Source: Chitinophaga japonensis
Lineage (GTDB): Bacteria > Bacteroidota > Bacteroidia > Chitinophagales > Chitinophagaceae
NCBI RefSeq assembly: GCF_007830125.1
Contig: NZ_VLLG01000002.1
Coordinates: 1,868,550-1,932,549 of the forward strand
Length of the DNA: 64,000 bases
Direction of reading: 5' to 3'
Shown here: positions 25,149-35,149 of the stretch, in pieces
Layout of the letters: every line of letters starts with the position of its first letter
Numbering within the stretch: the stretch's first letter is position 1
Position numbers and translations under genes: made by a program
Notes under the pieces: generated by a model
Seen by the model: the letters and a program-made list of their open reading frames with translations, nothing else
What the model was told of the DNA's origin: nothing
The model's database searches: none

Positions 25149-26340
25149 ACTTCCTGTCATTGAATAGCAGGAGGAACAGCAGCAGCACCAGCAGCGCAAT
25201 GCCGGCAGGTATCAGCCAGATGGCCTGCCAGTTATGCGTACCGTCCGCCAGTTGCCAGGCGTCTACAATAGGCCCGGAAATAAGATAGCCTATCAGCATG
25301 CCTACGCCGTAGGTGGCCAGCGTAATAAGGCCCTGGGCAGCGCTTTTGAACTGCTCCCCGGCGCGGGCGTCCGTATAGATCTGCCCGGTCACAAAGAAGA
25401 AATCATAGCAGATGCCGTGCAGCACAATACCGCCTATCAGCATCCAGTAGTTGGCGTCCACGTTGCCAAAAGCAAAGAAAATATAGCGGATCACCCAGGC
25501 CAGCATGCCCAGCGCCAGCATCTTCTTCACGCCCAGGCGGGAGAAGAAAAGCGGCATCAGGAGCATGAACAGGAGCTCGGACATTTGCCCCAGCGATTGT
25601 TTGCCTGCTGCAGAGCTCATACCTGCTTCGTTCAGGAAAGGATTGGTAAAATTGTAGTAGAAGGCCAGGGGGATGCAAATAGCCACCGAGGACAGGAAGA
25701 ACAGCAGGAAGGAACGCTGCTTTAACAGGCGCAGGGCGTCCAGTCCCAGCAGCTCCCCGACGGATACTTTTTCTTTCTTTTTCAGCGGGGGCGTATTGGG
25801 CAGGGTAAAGCTCAGCAAGCCCAGCAACCCGGAAGCCACTGCCGCCATTTTGAAAGTAAGGGACAGGGTGCCGGCTTTTTCCCAGCCCAGCCAGCCAATG
25901 GTAAGGCCGGCAATGATCCAGCCGATAGTGCCCCATACCCGGATAGCCGGGAATTTCTTGGCCGGGTCGTCCATCTGCCGGAAGGAGATAGCGTTTACCA
26001 ACGCCAGCGTGGGCATGTACAGGATCATGTATATCAGCAGCAGCGGGTAAAAGGATTCAAAATCTGCCGAGGAGCCGGCCAGCCACAGGAGCATGGCCCC
26101 GATCAGGTGCAGGATGCCCAGTATAAGCTGGGCGGCCATAAAACGGTCTGCGATCAGCCCTACAATAAAGGGTGCAATAATGGCCCCAATGGATTGGGTG
26201 AGATAGGCTACACCCACCTGGGTGCCACTGGTGTGCAGGTGGTTGAGCAGGAATGTTCCCATGGTCACAAACCATGCGCCCCATACAAAGAATTCCAGGA
26301 ACATCATGGTGGATAGCTGCAATCTAACGGCTAGTTTCAT
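25126..26340 (-). CDS. Nucleoside:H+ symporter-like MFS permease (NupG/XapB type)
   Basis: This 404-residue membrane protein has about 12 hydrophobic segments and the N-terminal pattern [20 protein letters not shown] of the Nuc_H_symport family. In Bacteroidota such permeases often accompany sugar oxidoreductases, and here a Gfo/Idh/MocA gene follows by 35 bases. The true substrate may be a nucleoside or a sugar derivative. A palindrome in its leader (26423-26432) may be an operator. Confidence 0.88.
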   Translation of the reverse strand: MKLAVRLQLSTMMFLEFFVWGAWFVTMGTFLLNHLHTSGTQVGVAYLTQSIGAIIAPFIVGLIADRFMAAQLILGILHLIGAMLLWLAGSSADFESFYPLLLIYMILYMPTLALVNAISFRQMDDPAKKFPAIRVWGTIGWIIAGLTIGWLGWEKAGTLSLTFKMAAVASGLLGLLSFTLPNTPPLKKKEKVSVGELLGLDALRLLKQRSFLLFFLSSVAICIPLAFYYNFTNPFLNEAGMSSAAGKQSLGQMSELLFMLLMPLFFSRLGVKKMLALGMLAWVIRYIFFAFGNVDANYWMLIGGIVLHGICYDFFFVTGQIYTDARAGEQFKSAAQGLITLATYGVGMLIGYLISGPIVDAWQLADGTHNWQAIWLIPAGIALLVLLLFLLLFNDRKYDAGSQK

Positions 26341-26369
26341 TCGAATAATAATAATTTGTTAGTGGTGTC

Positions 26370-26442
26370 ACGGAACCTTGCATGTACCTGCTTCTGCATG
26401 GGAAGCGTTACTTTGCCCGGTTCACACGTGTGTTGGTTCCGT
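26370..26442. promoter_or_regulatory. Leader of the permease operon with nested palindromes
   Basis: ACGGAACC (26370-26377) and GGTTCCGT (26435-26442) form an eight-pair inverted repeat enclosing a second palindrome CACACGTGTG (26423-26432). This could be an operator pair for a sugar-responsive regulator; no regulator gene is adjacent. Confidence 0.35.
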
Positions 26443-26493
26443 TTAACTTATGCTTTTAAATAATGATTAACAGCTTAAGATAGTAAAAAAGAT

Positions 26494-27213
26494 TTACTTC
26501 AATTGTCTTTTTGGCATGACCGCAATGGCGGAACCTTCTGCCAGCAGCGCCGACACCGGTTTTTGTGCCAGTGTCTCTGCAAACCCCGGCCCATAGAGGG
26601 AGTGCGCGTTGCAGTAATAGTCGTAACCGGTTACCTGGTGCACTTTCCATTGCGGGTGTTTTACCTGGTATTCTGCTGTAGCTGCCGGCCCGGCCTGGGT
26701 ATACCCCCAATAGTGCTCCGTGATGAACTCCGCCTCGCTGCCGGGCTGTATGTGCTGCGCCTGCCTGCCGGCAGTGGCCCGCAGGTAATTCCACTCGCTA
26801 CCTACTTTCCATTCATAGCTTACCTGCAGGGTAGCAGCATCCGGCATATGCCAGTGGTGCCGCATGGGCAAGGTGGCGTAGTTTTCCTTATAGATCGTGT
26901 TGGCTACAAAAGTGATCAGCCTTTTAGGCACCAGCTCCTTAATAAAAACAACGCCGCGTTTCCAGGTATTTCCGTCATTATACCTTACGTAAAAGCGGAG
27001 GTTCACCTCTTCAAAATGCCGGTGTAAAGGAAAGGAAATGCCCTTCACCCTTGTATCCCGGAACAGGAAACCTACCAGGCTGATATAGTGCGTATTGTTC
27101 CAGGTGTCCAGCTCTGTGCCGGCAGGCACATACTTTTTAAGCAAAGCAGGGTCTGCCCTGAAATTGATCATGAGCAGGTTATTCCAGTTGGCAGTAAGAA
27201 AAGGGCTGTCCAT
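26494..27213 (-). CDS. DUF2071 (YqjF-like) family protein
   Basis: This 239-residue protein matches DUF2071: FLTANWNNLLMINFRADPALLKKYVPAGTELD at the N-terminus (part), SLVGFLFRDTRVKG, and later FITEHYWGYTQ. The family is soluble and of unknown function. It starts 3 bases after nth ends, so the two are almost certainly co-transcribed, though a shared role is not evident. Confidence 0.85.
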   Translation of the reverse strand: MDSPFLTANWNNLLMINFRADPALLKKYVPAGTELDTWNNTHYISLVGFLFRDTRVKGISFPLHRHFEEVNLRFYVRYNDGNTWKRGVVFIKELVPKRLITFVANTIYKENYATLPMRHHWHMPDAATLQVSYEWKVGSEWNYLRATAGRQAQHIQPGSEAEFITEHYWGYTQAGPAATAEYQVKHPQWKVHQVTGYDYYCNAHSLYGPGFAETLAQKPVSALLAEGSAIAVMPKRQLK

Positions 27214-27216
27214 AAG

Positions 27217-27867
27217 CTATTGTTGTTTCCTGATCACCTGTTGATAATACCTGCATGCCGGCCGCAGCCCGCATTCCCCGCATTTGGGATTGCGTGCCAC
27301 GCAAATGTACCGCCCGTGCAATATCAGCCAGTGATGGGCGATATATACTTTTTCCCGCGGAATATATTTTAGCAACTGCAATTCCGTTTGCAGCGGTGTT
27401 TTGGCATTGGTAGTAAGGCCAATGCGGGCGGATACGCGGAACACATGCGTGTCCACCGCCATATTGGGCTGCTGGTGCACCACGGAGGTGATCACGTTGG
27501 CGGTTTTGCGGCCTACGCCCGGCAGGGTGACCAACTCGGGCACGGTGGCTGGTATCTCCCCGCCAAAATCCTCTACTACCATCCTGGCCATGCCTATCAG
27601 GTGTTTGGTCTTGTTATTGGGATAGCTGATGCTTCTGATGTAAGGGAATAATTCTTCAAAAGTAGCCTTGCTCAGGGCGTATATATCGGGGTATCGTTCA
27701 AAGATGGCCGGTGTGGTCATGTTCACCCGCTTGTCCGTACACTGGGCCGAAAGGATCACCGCCACCAGTAGCTGGTAAGGGTTATCATAAATAAGCTCTG
27801 TTTCAGCATTGGGAGCATGCTCCTCAAAGTACTGTAACACAAACGCGAAACGCTCTTTTTTAGTCAT
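27217..27867 (-). CDS. nth: Endonuclease III
   Basis: This DNA glycosylase/AP-lyase removes oxidised pyrimidines. From the ATG at 27867 it is 216 residues, the normal length. Seen are the helix-hairpin-helix LPGVGRKTANVI with the catalytic lysine, the catalytic aspartate in VDTHVFRVSARIGL, and the 4Fe-4S ligands in C-x6-C-x2-C-x5-C order (CVARNPKCGECGLRPAC). A nine-codon upstream extension is unlikely. Confidence 0.96.
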   Translation of the reverse strand: MTKKERFAFVLQYFEEHAPNAETELIYDNPYQLLVAVILSAQCTDKRVNMTTPAIFERYPDIYALSKATFEELFPYIRSISYPNNKTKHLIGMARMVVEDFGGEIPATVPELVTLPGVGRKTANVITSVVHQQPNMAVDTHVFRVSARIGLTTNAKTPLQTELQLLKYIPREKVYIAHHWLILHGRYICVARNPKCGECGLRPACRYYQQVIRKQQ

Positions 27868-27931
27868 GCTGTAAAAATAATTTACAGCCGGCAATTTGCA
27901 CGCATCACTGCGTACCGCCTGCTAAAAAGGC

Positions 27932-28141
27932 TCAGCCTTTTTTTCTCGCATGTTCCAGGATAGCTTTTAAAGTGGCAGCCCGGGGTGAAAACCGGATGGT
28001 ATTCAAAGCCTTTTTTGTTTGCGCATGACAAATGCGCTCCTCCCGGGAGAGTGTTTGTTCTTTGGACATAGCTGGGACGTTGTTTTTGCTATCAGTATCA
28101 GAACTTAAGATGGCGTAAAAGGGTTGTGTAGAATTGCCCAT
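27932..28141 (-). CDS. Small hypothetical protein
   Basis: This 69-residue frame has a basic C-terminus (FSPRAATLKAILEHARKKG) resembling small Bacteroidota proteins that end in a P-x-x-x-T-L-x-x-I-x-x-Y/H-(S/A) pattern. A second ATG at codon 25 is possible. No domain or neighbour suggests a function. Confidence 0.5.
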   Translation of the reverse strand: MGNSTQPFYAILSSDTDSKNNVPAMSKEQTLSREERICHAQTKKALNTIRFSPRAATLKAILEHARKKG

Positions 28142-28240
28142 GCAAACAGTTTTTAGTACAATAAACTAATTTTCAGACATATAACGGAGAATGCGCGGAA
28201 TCTATTGTTAAGGTATAGCAATTTTTTAGAAAAGTGCAAG

Positions 28241-28555
28241 CTATTTTTCGTCCGTTGTTTCCTTTATAATGAAGAGATCCTCATTATCTTTTTTCATCAG
28301 GTATTGTTCCCGGGCAAATTTTTCCAGTTTTTCAGGGCTGGAAAGTAATTCCCGCTGTTCCTCGCGGGTTTTTTCTATTTCTGATGTAAAGAATGCTTTT
28401 TGGGATTCCAGCTTGTTCACCTCAGCCTGGAGCTGGTACTGGGATAGCAGGTTGTTCCGGTCCAGGAAGCCCAGCCATACGATAAAAGCCGCCCCTGCAA
28501 TAATGAACTTATTGCGCAGGTAGGCGGGTACTTTTATTTTCTTCAGTATGGGCAC
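28241..28555 (-). CDS. Septum formation initiator protein (DivIC/FtsB-like)
   Basis: This 104-residue protein has an N-terminal membrane helix (about residues 16-34) and a coiled coil (LQAEVNKLESQKAFFTSEIEKT), then the family's short C-terminal block LEKFAREQYLMKKDNEDLF. It acts at the division septum with FtsL/FtsQ-type partners. It is downstream of eno, as in other Bacteroidota, and the DNA between the two is dense in inverted repeats. Confidence 0.9.
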   Translation of the reverse strand: MPILKKIKVPAYLRNKFIIAGAAFIVWLGFLDRNNLLSQYQLQAEVNKLESQKAFFTSEIEKTREEQRELLSSPEKLEKFAREQYLMKKDNEDLFIIKETTDEK

Positions 28556-28572
28556 GGGCGGTTTTATTTGAT

Positions 28573-28605
28573 AGACCTGTCAGGTTTTTAAAACCTGACA
28601 GGTCT
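28573..28605. repeat. Dispersed palindrome CCTGTCAGG...CCTGACAGG, copy 1
   Basis: AGACCTGTCAGG and CCTGACAGGTCT pair perfectly around TTTTTAAAA. A second copy with one base changed in the left arm lies at 63135-63161, so this is a repeated element, not a single hairpin. Confidence 0.85.
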
Positions 28606-28619
28606 GATGATCTGAGAAT

Positions 28620-28647
28620 CCGGGTGCTGAGCAAGCTCAGAACCCGG
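28620..28647. repeat. CCGGGTGCTGAG/CTCAGAACCCGG hairpin
   Basis: Eleven of twelve positions pair around a CAAG loop. It is the second of several hairpins between eno and the DivIC gene. Confidence 0.75.
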
Positions 28648-28656
28648 AAGTATTGA

Positions 28657-28775
28657 CCACTAATTGAAAAATCCAAATTCCAAAATCCAAATCCCAAATA
28701 GAATTTTAGTGGTTTAACCAAATTCGGGTACTGCCGTGTGCAGTGTCTGGAATTTGGAAGTTGGGATTTGGAATT

Positions 28776-28778
<3 letters not shown>
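28657..28778. repeat. CCAAATTCC word repeat with inverted copies after eno
   Basis: CCAAATTCC/CCAAATCCC words at 28673-28708 are mirrored by TGGAATTTGG/TTGGGATTTGG at 28748-28778; CCAAATCCCAA pairs perfectly with TTGGGATTTGG. An extra CCACTAA/TTAGTGG pair encloses the left part. The right arm includes the eno stop codon. The same word is used at 43576-43712. Confidence 0.75.
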
Positions 28779-30083
<1,305 letters not shown>

Positions 30084-30103
30084 TTAAAAGTTTTAGTCAC
30101 AAC

Positions 30104-31009
30104 TCATTTGGTCAATTGCCGGAAAATGGCTTCCAGGCTTTGTGAATTGCTCTGCAAAGAAAGGATGTTCCGGTTATTTAACAAAGCAAATTGCAGCAGG
30201 TTTTTCCGCACGGCCTCTACGTTGCCGGTAAACAGTTGCCAGGTATTGCCCTCCTGGGGCGCTACCCGGACCACCTCCGGCAGTTGCTCCAGCTCCGCGG
30301 CCGCCACCGGCTCCCCGAAGGTCACCTGGATATAGCCGTGGCCTTCCTGCTGCTGCAGGTTTTGCACGGTATCGTCTGCTATGATCTGCCCCTTGTTGAT
30401 GATGATCACGCGGCTGCACATGGCTTCCACCTCCTGCATGATGTGGGTGCTGAGTATCACGGTCTTGTTATGGCCCAGGGCCCTGATCACCTGCCGGATA
30501 TCGGCCAGTTGGTTGGGGTCCAGCCCGGAGGTGGGCTCGTCCAGTATCAGTACTTCCGGGTCGTGCAGCAGCGCCTGCGCCAGGCCTACCCGTTGTTTGT
30601 ATCCTTTGGAAAGCGCGCCGATCTTCTTTTTGCTCTCCGGCTCCAGGCCGGTAAGCGCTATAATGTTGCGGATGCGCTCCGGCGCGGCTTTTCCCAGCCC
30701 GTGCACGCTGGCGGCAAATCCCAGGAATTCCTTTACGTACATATCATAGTACAGCGGGTTGGCTTCCGGCAGGTAACCTACGCGCCTGCGCACCTCCAGG
30801 GGCTCTTTGGCTACGTCAAAACCGCTCACCACCGCCTGCCCCCCGCTGGGCGGCAGGTAGCCGGTGATCATCTTCATGGTGGTGGATTTGCCGGCGCCGT
30901 TAGGCCCCAGGAAACCCACGATCTCGCCTTTGTTCAGGGCAAAAGAGATGCCGTCTACCGCTTTTTGTTCACCGTATGTCTTGCTGAGTTGTGATACCTG
31001 GATGGACAT
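30104..31009 (-). CDS. gldA: Gliding-motility ABC transporter ATPase GldA
   Basis: From the ATG at 31009 the product is 301 residues. It has Walker A (GPNGAGKST), signature LSKGYKQRVGLAQALLHDP, Walker B (VLILDEPTSGLDP) and the switch histidine (STHIMQEVE). The N-terminus MSIQVSQLSKTYGEQKAVDG matches GldA, the ATPase that works with GldF and GldG membrane subunits in Bacteroidota gliding. Those subunits are not in this window. The upstream 26-codon extension is not conserved-looking. Confidence 0.88.
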   Translation of the reverse strand: MSIQVSQLSKTYGEQKAVDGISFALNKGEIVGFLGPNGAGKSTTMKMITGYLPPSGGQAVVSGFDVAKEPLEVRRRVGYLPEANPLYYDMYVKEFLGFAASVHGLGKAAPERIRNIIALTGLEPESKKKIGALSKGYKQRVGLAQALLHDPEVLILDEPTSGLDPNQLADIRQVIRALGHNKTVILSTHIMQEVEAMCSRVIIINKGQIIADDTVQNLQQQEGHGYIQVTFGEPVAAAELEQLPEVVRVAPQEGNTWQLFTGNVEAVRKNLLQFALLNNRNILSLQSNSQSLEAIFRQLTK

Positions 31010-31085
31010 GGTTATGTATTGCGGCACTAAAGTAAAAAAATATGCGGGTTTTTCATGCTCGCTTTCTCCCCTTACATTTGTACCC

Positions 31086-32798
31086 ATGATCAGGAAACTA
31101 ATTGGCTTCTGCTGCTTACTCCCACAATTCTTGCACGCCCAGTATCTGCCCGGAAAAGACTACCCGCAGGGATACTTCCGCAACCCGCTGAATGTTCCCA
31201 TTGAGCTGGCCGGCAATTTTGGTGAGCTGCGGCCCAACCACTTTCACTCCGGGATAGACATCAAGACAGAACAACGCGAAAACCTGCATGTGCATGCAGC
31301 GGCAGACGGCTATGTAAGCCGCGTCAGCATTGCGCATACCGGCTTTGGCAATGCGCTCTATATTACTCACCCAAACGGCTATACGACCGTATATGCCCAC
31401 CTGAACCGCTTCTTCCCCGGGCTGGCGGAATACGTGAAGCAAAAACAGTACGAGAACGAAAGCTGGGCCGGCAACATTATAATACCGCCGGACCGCTTCC
31501 CGGTGAAGAAGGGCCAGTTCGTGGCCTGGAGCGGCAATACCGGCGGCTCCGCAGGTCCCCACCTGCATTTCGAGATCAGGAACACCGCTACGGAGCACCC
31601 GCTGAACCCGCTGCTGTTCGGCTTTGATGTGCCTGACAGGCGCACGCCGGAGGTATACCGCGTCGCCATTTATAACATGGACGAAAGCATCTATGAGCAG
31701 CAACCCATGATCGTGCCGGTAAAGAAAGTGAACGGCGTGTACGTCAGCACCGCCTCCGTTATACAGGTAAAGGCCGCTGCGGCGGGCATTGCCGTGAACG
31801 CGATTGACCGGCAAAGCAATTCTCCCAATCCCAACGGCATATACGAAGCGCTGCTGTTTGACAAGGAGGAGCCCAGTATCGGCTTCCAGTTGGACGATAT
31901 CGGGTATGAAGAGACCCGCTACCTGAATGCCCATGCGGATTACCGGGAGAAGCGCGGTGGCGGCCCCTGGCTACAACTGCTGTTTTCCCTGCCCGGCAAC
32001 CACCTGGACATTTACCATGATATCAATGGCAAGGGCCGGATAGACCTGTCGGACGGCGAGCGGCACCCGGTAAAGCTGGAGGTAAAGGACGCTTATGGCA
32101 ATACCAGCACGGTGAAGCTTACCCTGCAGCAATCCGGCGCCACGCCTGCCGCCCCGGCCTGCGACAATCCCATGCGCCCGGGCGCGCATAATATCTTCGA
32201 GAACAACCATGTGGAGTTCTTCCTGGATGAGACCGCATTGTATGACAGTATATGCTTTAACTACCGCGAGCTGGCCAATAACAGCGCCCGCGCCTATTCC
32301 AATACGTACCGGCTGCATACCGCACTGGTGCCGGTGCATGACTATTTTGACGTGCATATAAAGCCGGACAAGCCTGTGCCCGCGCATTTGCAGCACAAAC
32401 TGGTCATGGTGCGCAAGGGAGTGGGAGAGGATGTGGAACCGGCCACTTTTGAGACGGGCTGGAACAAGAATGGCTGGTATAAGGCCAGTTTCCGCAGCTT
32501 CGGCGATTTTCACCTGGAGGTGGATACCATGGCACCCACCATTACAGCATTGGGTGGCGTAAAGAACGGCAGCAACCTGTCCCGCGCCGGCAGGCTGGCC
32601 TTTGCCATGCGCGATGGCAGCGGTATTGCAGACTACCGGGCGGAGCTGGACGGCAAATGGCTGCTGTTTTCCCGCAGGGGCAACGTGATCACCTACACGT
32701 TCGATGAGCATTGCCCTCCCGGCGCGCACACCCTGGTGCTGACGGTAACGGATATTGCCGGCAACGAAGCCACCTATACGCTAAAATTCAAAAGATAA
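31086..32798 (+). CDS. Secreted M23-family metallopeptidase with Ig-like C-terminus
   Basis: From the ATG at 31086 the product is 570 residues with a signal peptide (MIRKLIGFCCLLPQFLHA). The M23/LytM domain (about residues 35-180) keeps its zinc ligands, HFHSGIDI and HLHFEI, so it should be active on peptidoglycan cross-links or related peptides. The remaining 390 residues are beta-rich (VDTMAPTITALGGVKNG, LTVTDIAGNEATYTL). It diverges from gldA, with start codons 76 bases apart. Confidence 0.92.
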   Translation: MIRKLIGFCCLLPQFLHAQYLPGKDYPQGYFRNPLNVPIELAGNFGELRPNHFHSGIDIKTEQRENLHVHAAADGYVSRVSIAHTGFGNALYITHPNGYTTVYAHLNRFFPGLAEYVKQKQYENESWAGNIIIPPDRFPVKKGQFVAWSGNTGGSAGPHLHFEIRNTATEHPLNPLLFGFDVPDRRTPEVYRVAIYNMDESIYEQQPMIVPVKKVNGVYVSTASVIQVKAAAAGIAVNAIDRQSNSPNPNGIYEALLFDKEEPSIGFQLDDIGYEETRYLNAHADYREKRGGGPWLQLLFSLPGNHLDIYHDINGKGRIDLSDGERHPVKLEVKDAYGNTSTVKLTLQQSGATPAAPACDNPMRPGAHNIFENNHVEFFLDETALYDSICFNYRELANNSARAYSNTYRLHTALVPVHDYFDVHIKPDKPVPAHLQHKLVMVRKGVGEDVEPATFETGWNKNGWYKASFRSFGDFHLEVDTMAPTITALGGVKNGSNLSRAGRLAFAMRDGSGIADYRAELDGKWLLFSRRGNVITYTFDEHCPPGAHTLVLTVTDIAGNEATYTLKFKR

Positions 32799-32809
32799 CA
32801 GATCGTGAT

Positions 32810-33265
32810 ATGACACACCTGAAAGAAGGAGATAAAGCGCCCGCCTTTAAAGGCAGGGACCAGCATGGCAATATGATAAAGCTGTCGGACCTGAAAGGGA
32901 AGAAAGTGATCCTCTATTTTTATCCCCGTGATATGACGCCAGGCTGCACCGCGCAGGCCTGCAACCTGCGGGACAATTACCAGGCCCTGCTCAAAGAAGG
33001 ATATGCCGTGGTAGGCGTAAGCAACGACAGTGAAAAGAGCCACCAGAAATTCGCCAAAAAATACGACCTGCCTTTCCCATTACTGGCGGATGAGGACAGG
33101 AAGATCGTGGAGGCCTACGGCGTGTATGGTGAAAAGAAATTCATGGGCCGCATTTTCGATGGCATACACCGTACTACCTTCCTGATCAATGAGAAGGGCG
33201 TAATAGACAGGATCATTGAAAAGCCGGATACCCAGCATCATACGGAAGAAATACTCAGTAAGTAA
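32810..33265 (+). CDS. bcp: Thiol peroxidase, Bcp/PrxQ type
   Basis: This 151-residue peroxiredoxin reduces hydroperoxides using thioredoxin. The active site is FYPRDMTPGCTAQACNLRD, with the peroxidatic and resolving cysteines five residues apart as in typical 2-Cys Bcp proteins. It starts 11 bases after the M23 gene, suggesting co-transcription. Its stop codon lies inside the AGTAACGAA word repeat that ends the transcription unit. Confidence 0.94.
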   Translation: MTHLKEGDKAPAFKGRDQHGNMIKLSDLKGKKVILYFYPRDMTPGCTAQACNLRDNYQALLKEGYAVVGVSNDSEKSHQKFAKKYDLPFPLLADEDRKIVEAYGVYGEKKFMGRIFDGIHRTTFLINEKGVIDRIIEKPDTQHHTEEILSK

Positions 33266-33267
33266 CG

Positions 33268-33342
33268 AAGTAACGAAATAAAAAAGCAAAAAAAAGACGC
33301 GAAGATCATCCGCGTCTTTTTTGCTTTTTTATTTCGTTACTT
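33268..33342. terminator. Long bidirectional hairpin between bcp and gldJ
   Basis: AAGTAACGAAATA-A-rich-GACGCG is mirrored by CGCGTC-T-rich-TATTTCGTTACTT: over 30 pairs with a nine-base loop and a two-base slip in the A-run. Flanking copies of GTAACGAA extend to 33261. It serves both converging genes and has the word-repeat architecture. Confidence 0.9.
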
Positions 33343-33347
33343 ATTTT

Positions 33348-34898
33348 CTATCTCTTCTGTCTTTGTTTCTTGAACAGGTTACCTGTTTTGAACTTGTTGC
33401 CTTCAGGGCTGCCCACACGGTCCATTGCGCAGCGGAAGCCTACAGTGTTGGACGCCATGTCTTCCTGCATAAAGCGGCGGGTGCCGGGTGAAAGCCAGTA
33501 AGCGCGGTCGTTCCAGCTACCGCCTTTGATCACGCGGGATTTATCGTTGACCAGGGAAGTAACGCCGTAACCATATTCTACCTGTGAGAGGGAGTCGCCA
33601 TCCAGGTAGTTGATCACGTCACCTTTCTGGTAGTTCAGACGGTTAGCGCTTTCTTCATCTGTGATCTCACGCATTTTCAGCGCGCCCAGGCTGTCTTTTT
33701 CCGGTTCGTTCTCGGCGTTCATGTAAACCGTCTGGAACTTGTTACCACGGAAATAGTTGAAGTCGTCCCCGTCAATGGGTGTCAGGGGCCTGTATACGTC
33801 CAGTACCCATTCGCTTACGTTACCGGACATATTGTAGATACCGAAATTGTTCGGGAAGAAGGAGCGGGTAGGACCGGGTATGGAAGCACGGTCGTTCAGG
33901 CCGCCGGCCATACCCATGTTATCACCGGAACCGCGTTTGAAGTTGGCCAGGAACTGACCCTGCCAGTTGCCGCGGCGAATGTCCCTTAAGCCGCTGGTGT
34001 TGGTGCCCCAGGAATATACCTGCTTGTTCATGATCAGCTCCTCGCCGCGTTTGCCTTCTTTCTTGGAAGGAGAGGGGTTCTGGCCCAGGTAACCCAGGGC
34101 GGCATATTCCCATTCTGCTTCCGTAGGCAGGCGATAGGCGGGCAGCATCACGCCGTCCTCAAACTGGGCGATGCGGGGGCTGCCGTCTGCATTCTTGAAC
34201 TGGTCCTTGGTGCTTTTGGACATCTTGCCCGGCGTGCCTTCGTACAGGCCGGCGGTATATGCCTTGGTATCAAAAGTATTGTCGTCTGCCTGGTTGGTGA
34301 TGTCTGCTTTGGAAAGCAGGCCCTTGTCCATCAGCATCTTTTCGTTTACACGGTTGGAGCGCCATTTGGCGTAGTCATTGGCCTGTTTCCAGGTAACGCC
34401 CACGATCGGGTAATCGTTATAGGCGGGGTGACGGAAATAGTACTCTACCAGCGGCTCATTGTACGCCAGCTCGCTACGCCATACCAGCGTATCGGGCAGC
34501 GCATTGCGGTATACCTGCGGGAAAGATTCCCCGTACATCCGCTGCAGCCAGAAAAGGTACTCCCGGTAGTGCACATTGGACACTTCCGATTCGTCTATGT
34601 AGAAAGAGGATACGGTAATACGGCGGGGAATGTTATTCCAGTCCATCATTACGTCCTGCTCGGTAGCGCCCATGGCAAAAGTACCGCCTTGTACAAATAC
34701 CAGGCCCGGGCCGGTTTGTTGATCCTTGTTTTTTGCCACGCTGAAACCGCCCATTTTAGGGTCGTTGTAGTTCCAGCCGGTTGCAGAGGATTTCTCTTTT
34801 TTCTTGCCAAAAAGCCCTCCGCCATCCTTATTACAGGCGGTCATGGCCAGCATTACACTGGTGCCTAAGAGCAAAGACAGAGAGGTTAATCTATACAT
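33348..34898 (-). CDS. gldJ: Gliding motility lipoprotein GldJ (formylglycine-generating-enzyme fold)
   Basis: This 516-residue protein has a lipoprotein signal (VMLAMTACNKDGG), then the sulfatase-modifying-factor-like fold: PGLVFVQGGTFAMGATEQDV, YIDESEVSNVHYREYLFW, VGVTWKQANDYAKW, LPTEAEWEYAALG, GNVSEWVLDVYRP and KGGSWNDRAYWLSPGTRR. Within this family the TGWNYNDPKMGGF start and the divergent porU-porV pair point to GldJ, needed for gliding and type IX secretion; GldK is the alternative. Catalytic cysteines of true formylglycine enzymes are not evident. Confidence 0.9.
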   Translation of the reverse strand: MYRLTSLSLLLGTSVMLAMTACNKDGGGLFGKKKEKSSATGWNYNDPKMGGFSVAKNKDQQTGPGLVFVQGGTFAMGATEQDVMMDWNNIPRRITVSSFYIDESEVSNVHYREYLFWLQRMYGESFPQVYRNALPDTLVWRSELAYNEPLVEYYFRHPAYNDYPIVGVTWKQANDYAKWRSNRVNEKMLMDKGLLSKADITNQADDNTFDTKAYTAGLYEGTPGKMSKSTKDQFKNADGSPRIAQFEDGVMLPAYRLPTEAEWEYAALGYLGQNPSPSKKEGKRGEELIMNKQVYSWGTNTSGLRDIRRGNWQGQFLANFKRGSGDNMGMAGGLNDRASIPGPTRSFFPNNFGIYNMSGNVSEWVLDVYRPLTPIDGDDFNYFRGNKFQTVYMNAENEPEKDSLGALKMREITDEESANRLNYQKGDVINYLDGDSLSQVEYGYGVTSLVNDKSRVIKGGSWNDRAYWLSPGTRRFMQEDMASNTVGFRCAMDRVGSPEGNKFKTGNLFKKQRQKR

Positions 34899-35149
34899 GA
34901 GATTCAGCTTTAGTATGGTTTTTTAGGTAAACGCAAATTTAGTATAATTTATTTTATAGTGAAAAAAATTAATTTGTAAATATTTGGCCTTAATTTCGCT
35001 TCACTGGTTTGGCTATCAATGAGTTATTTCTGACGCTGCCGGCACAGGCCCGGATACGCCCGGTATAAAGCGGGTATAGTTCATAGATAATTCATGGATA
35101 CTTCCTACTTTAAACGCAACAAAAGGGCATTTCAGTATTTTTTGCCGCT

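Noticed and set aside
31086..32798. Inactive M23 domain
   Set aside because: Both zinc motifs (HFHSGIDI and HLHFEI) are intact, unlike the EnvC-like protein at 43724.
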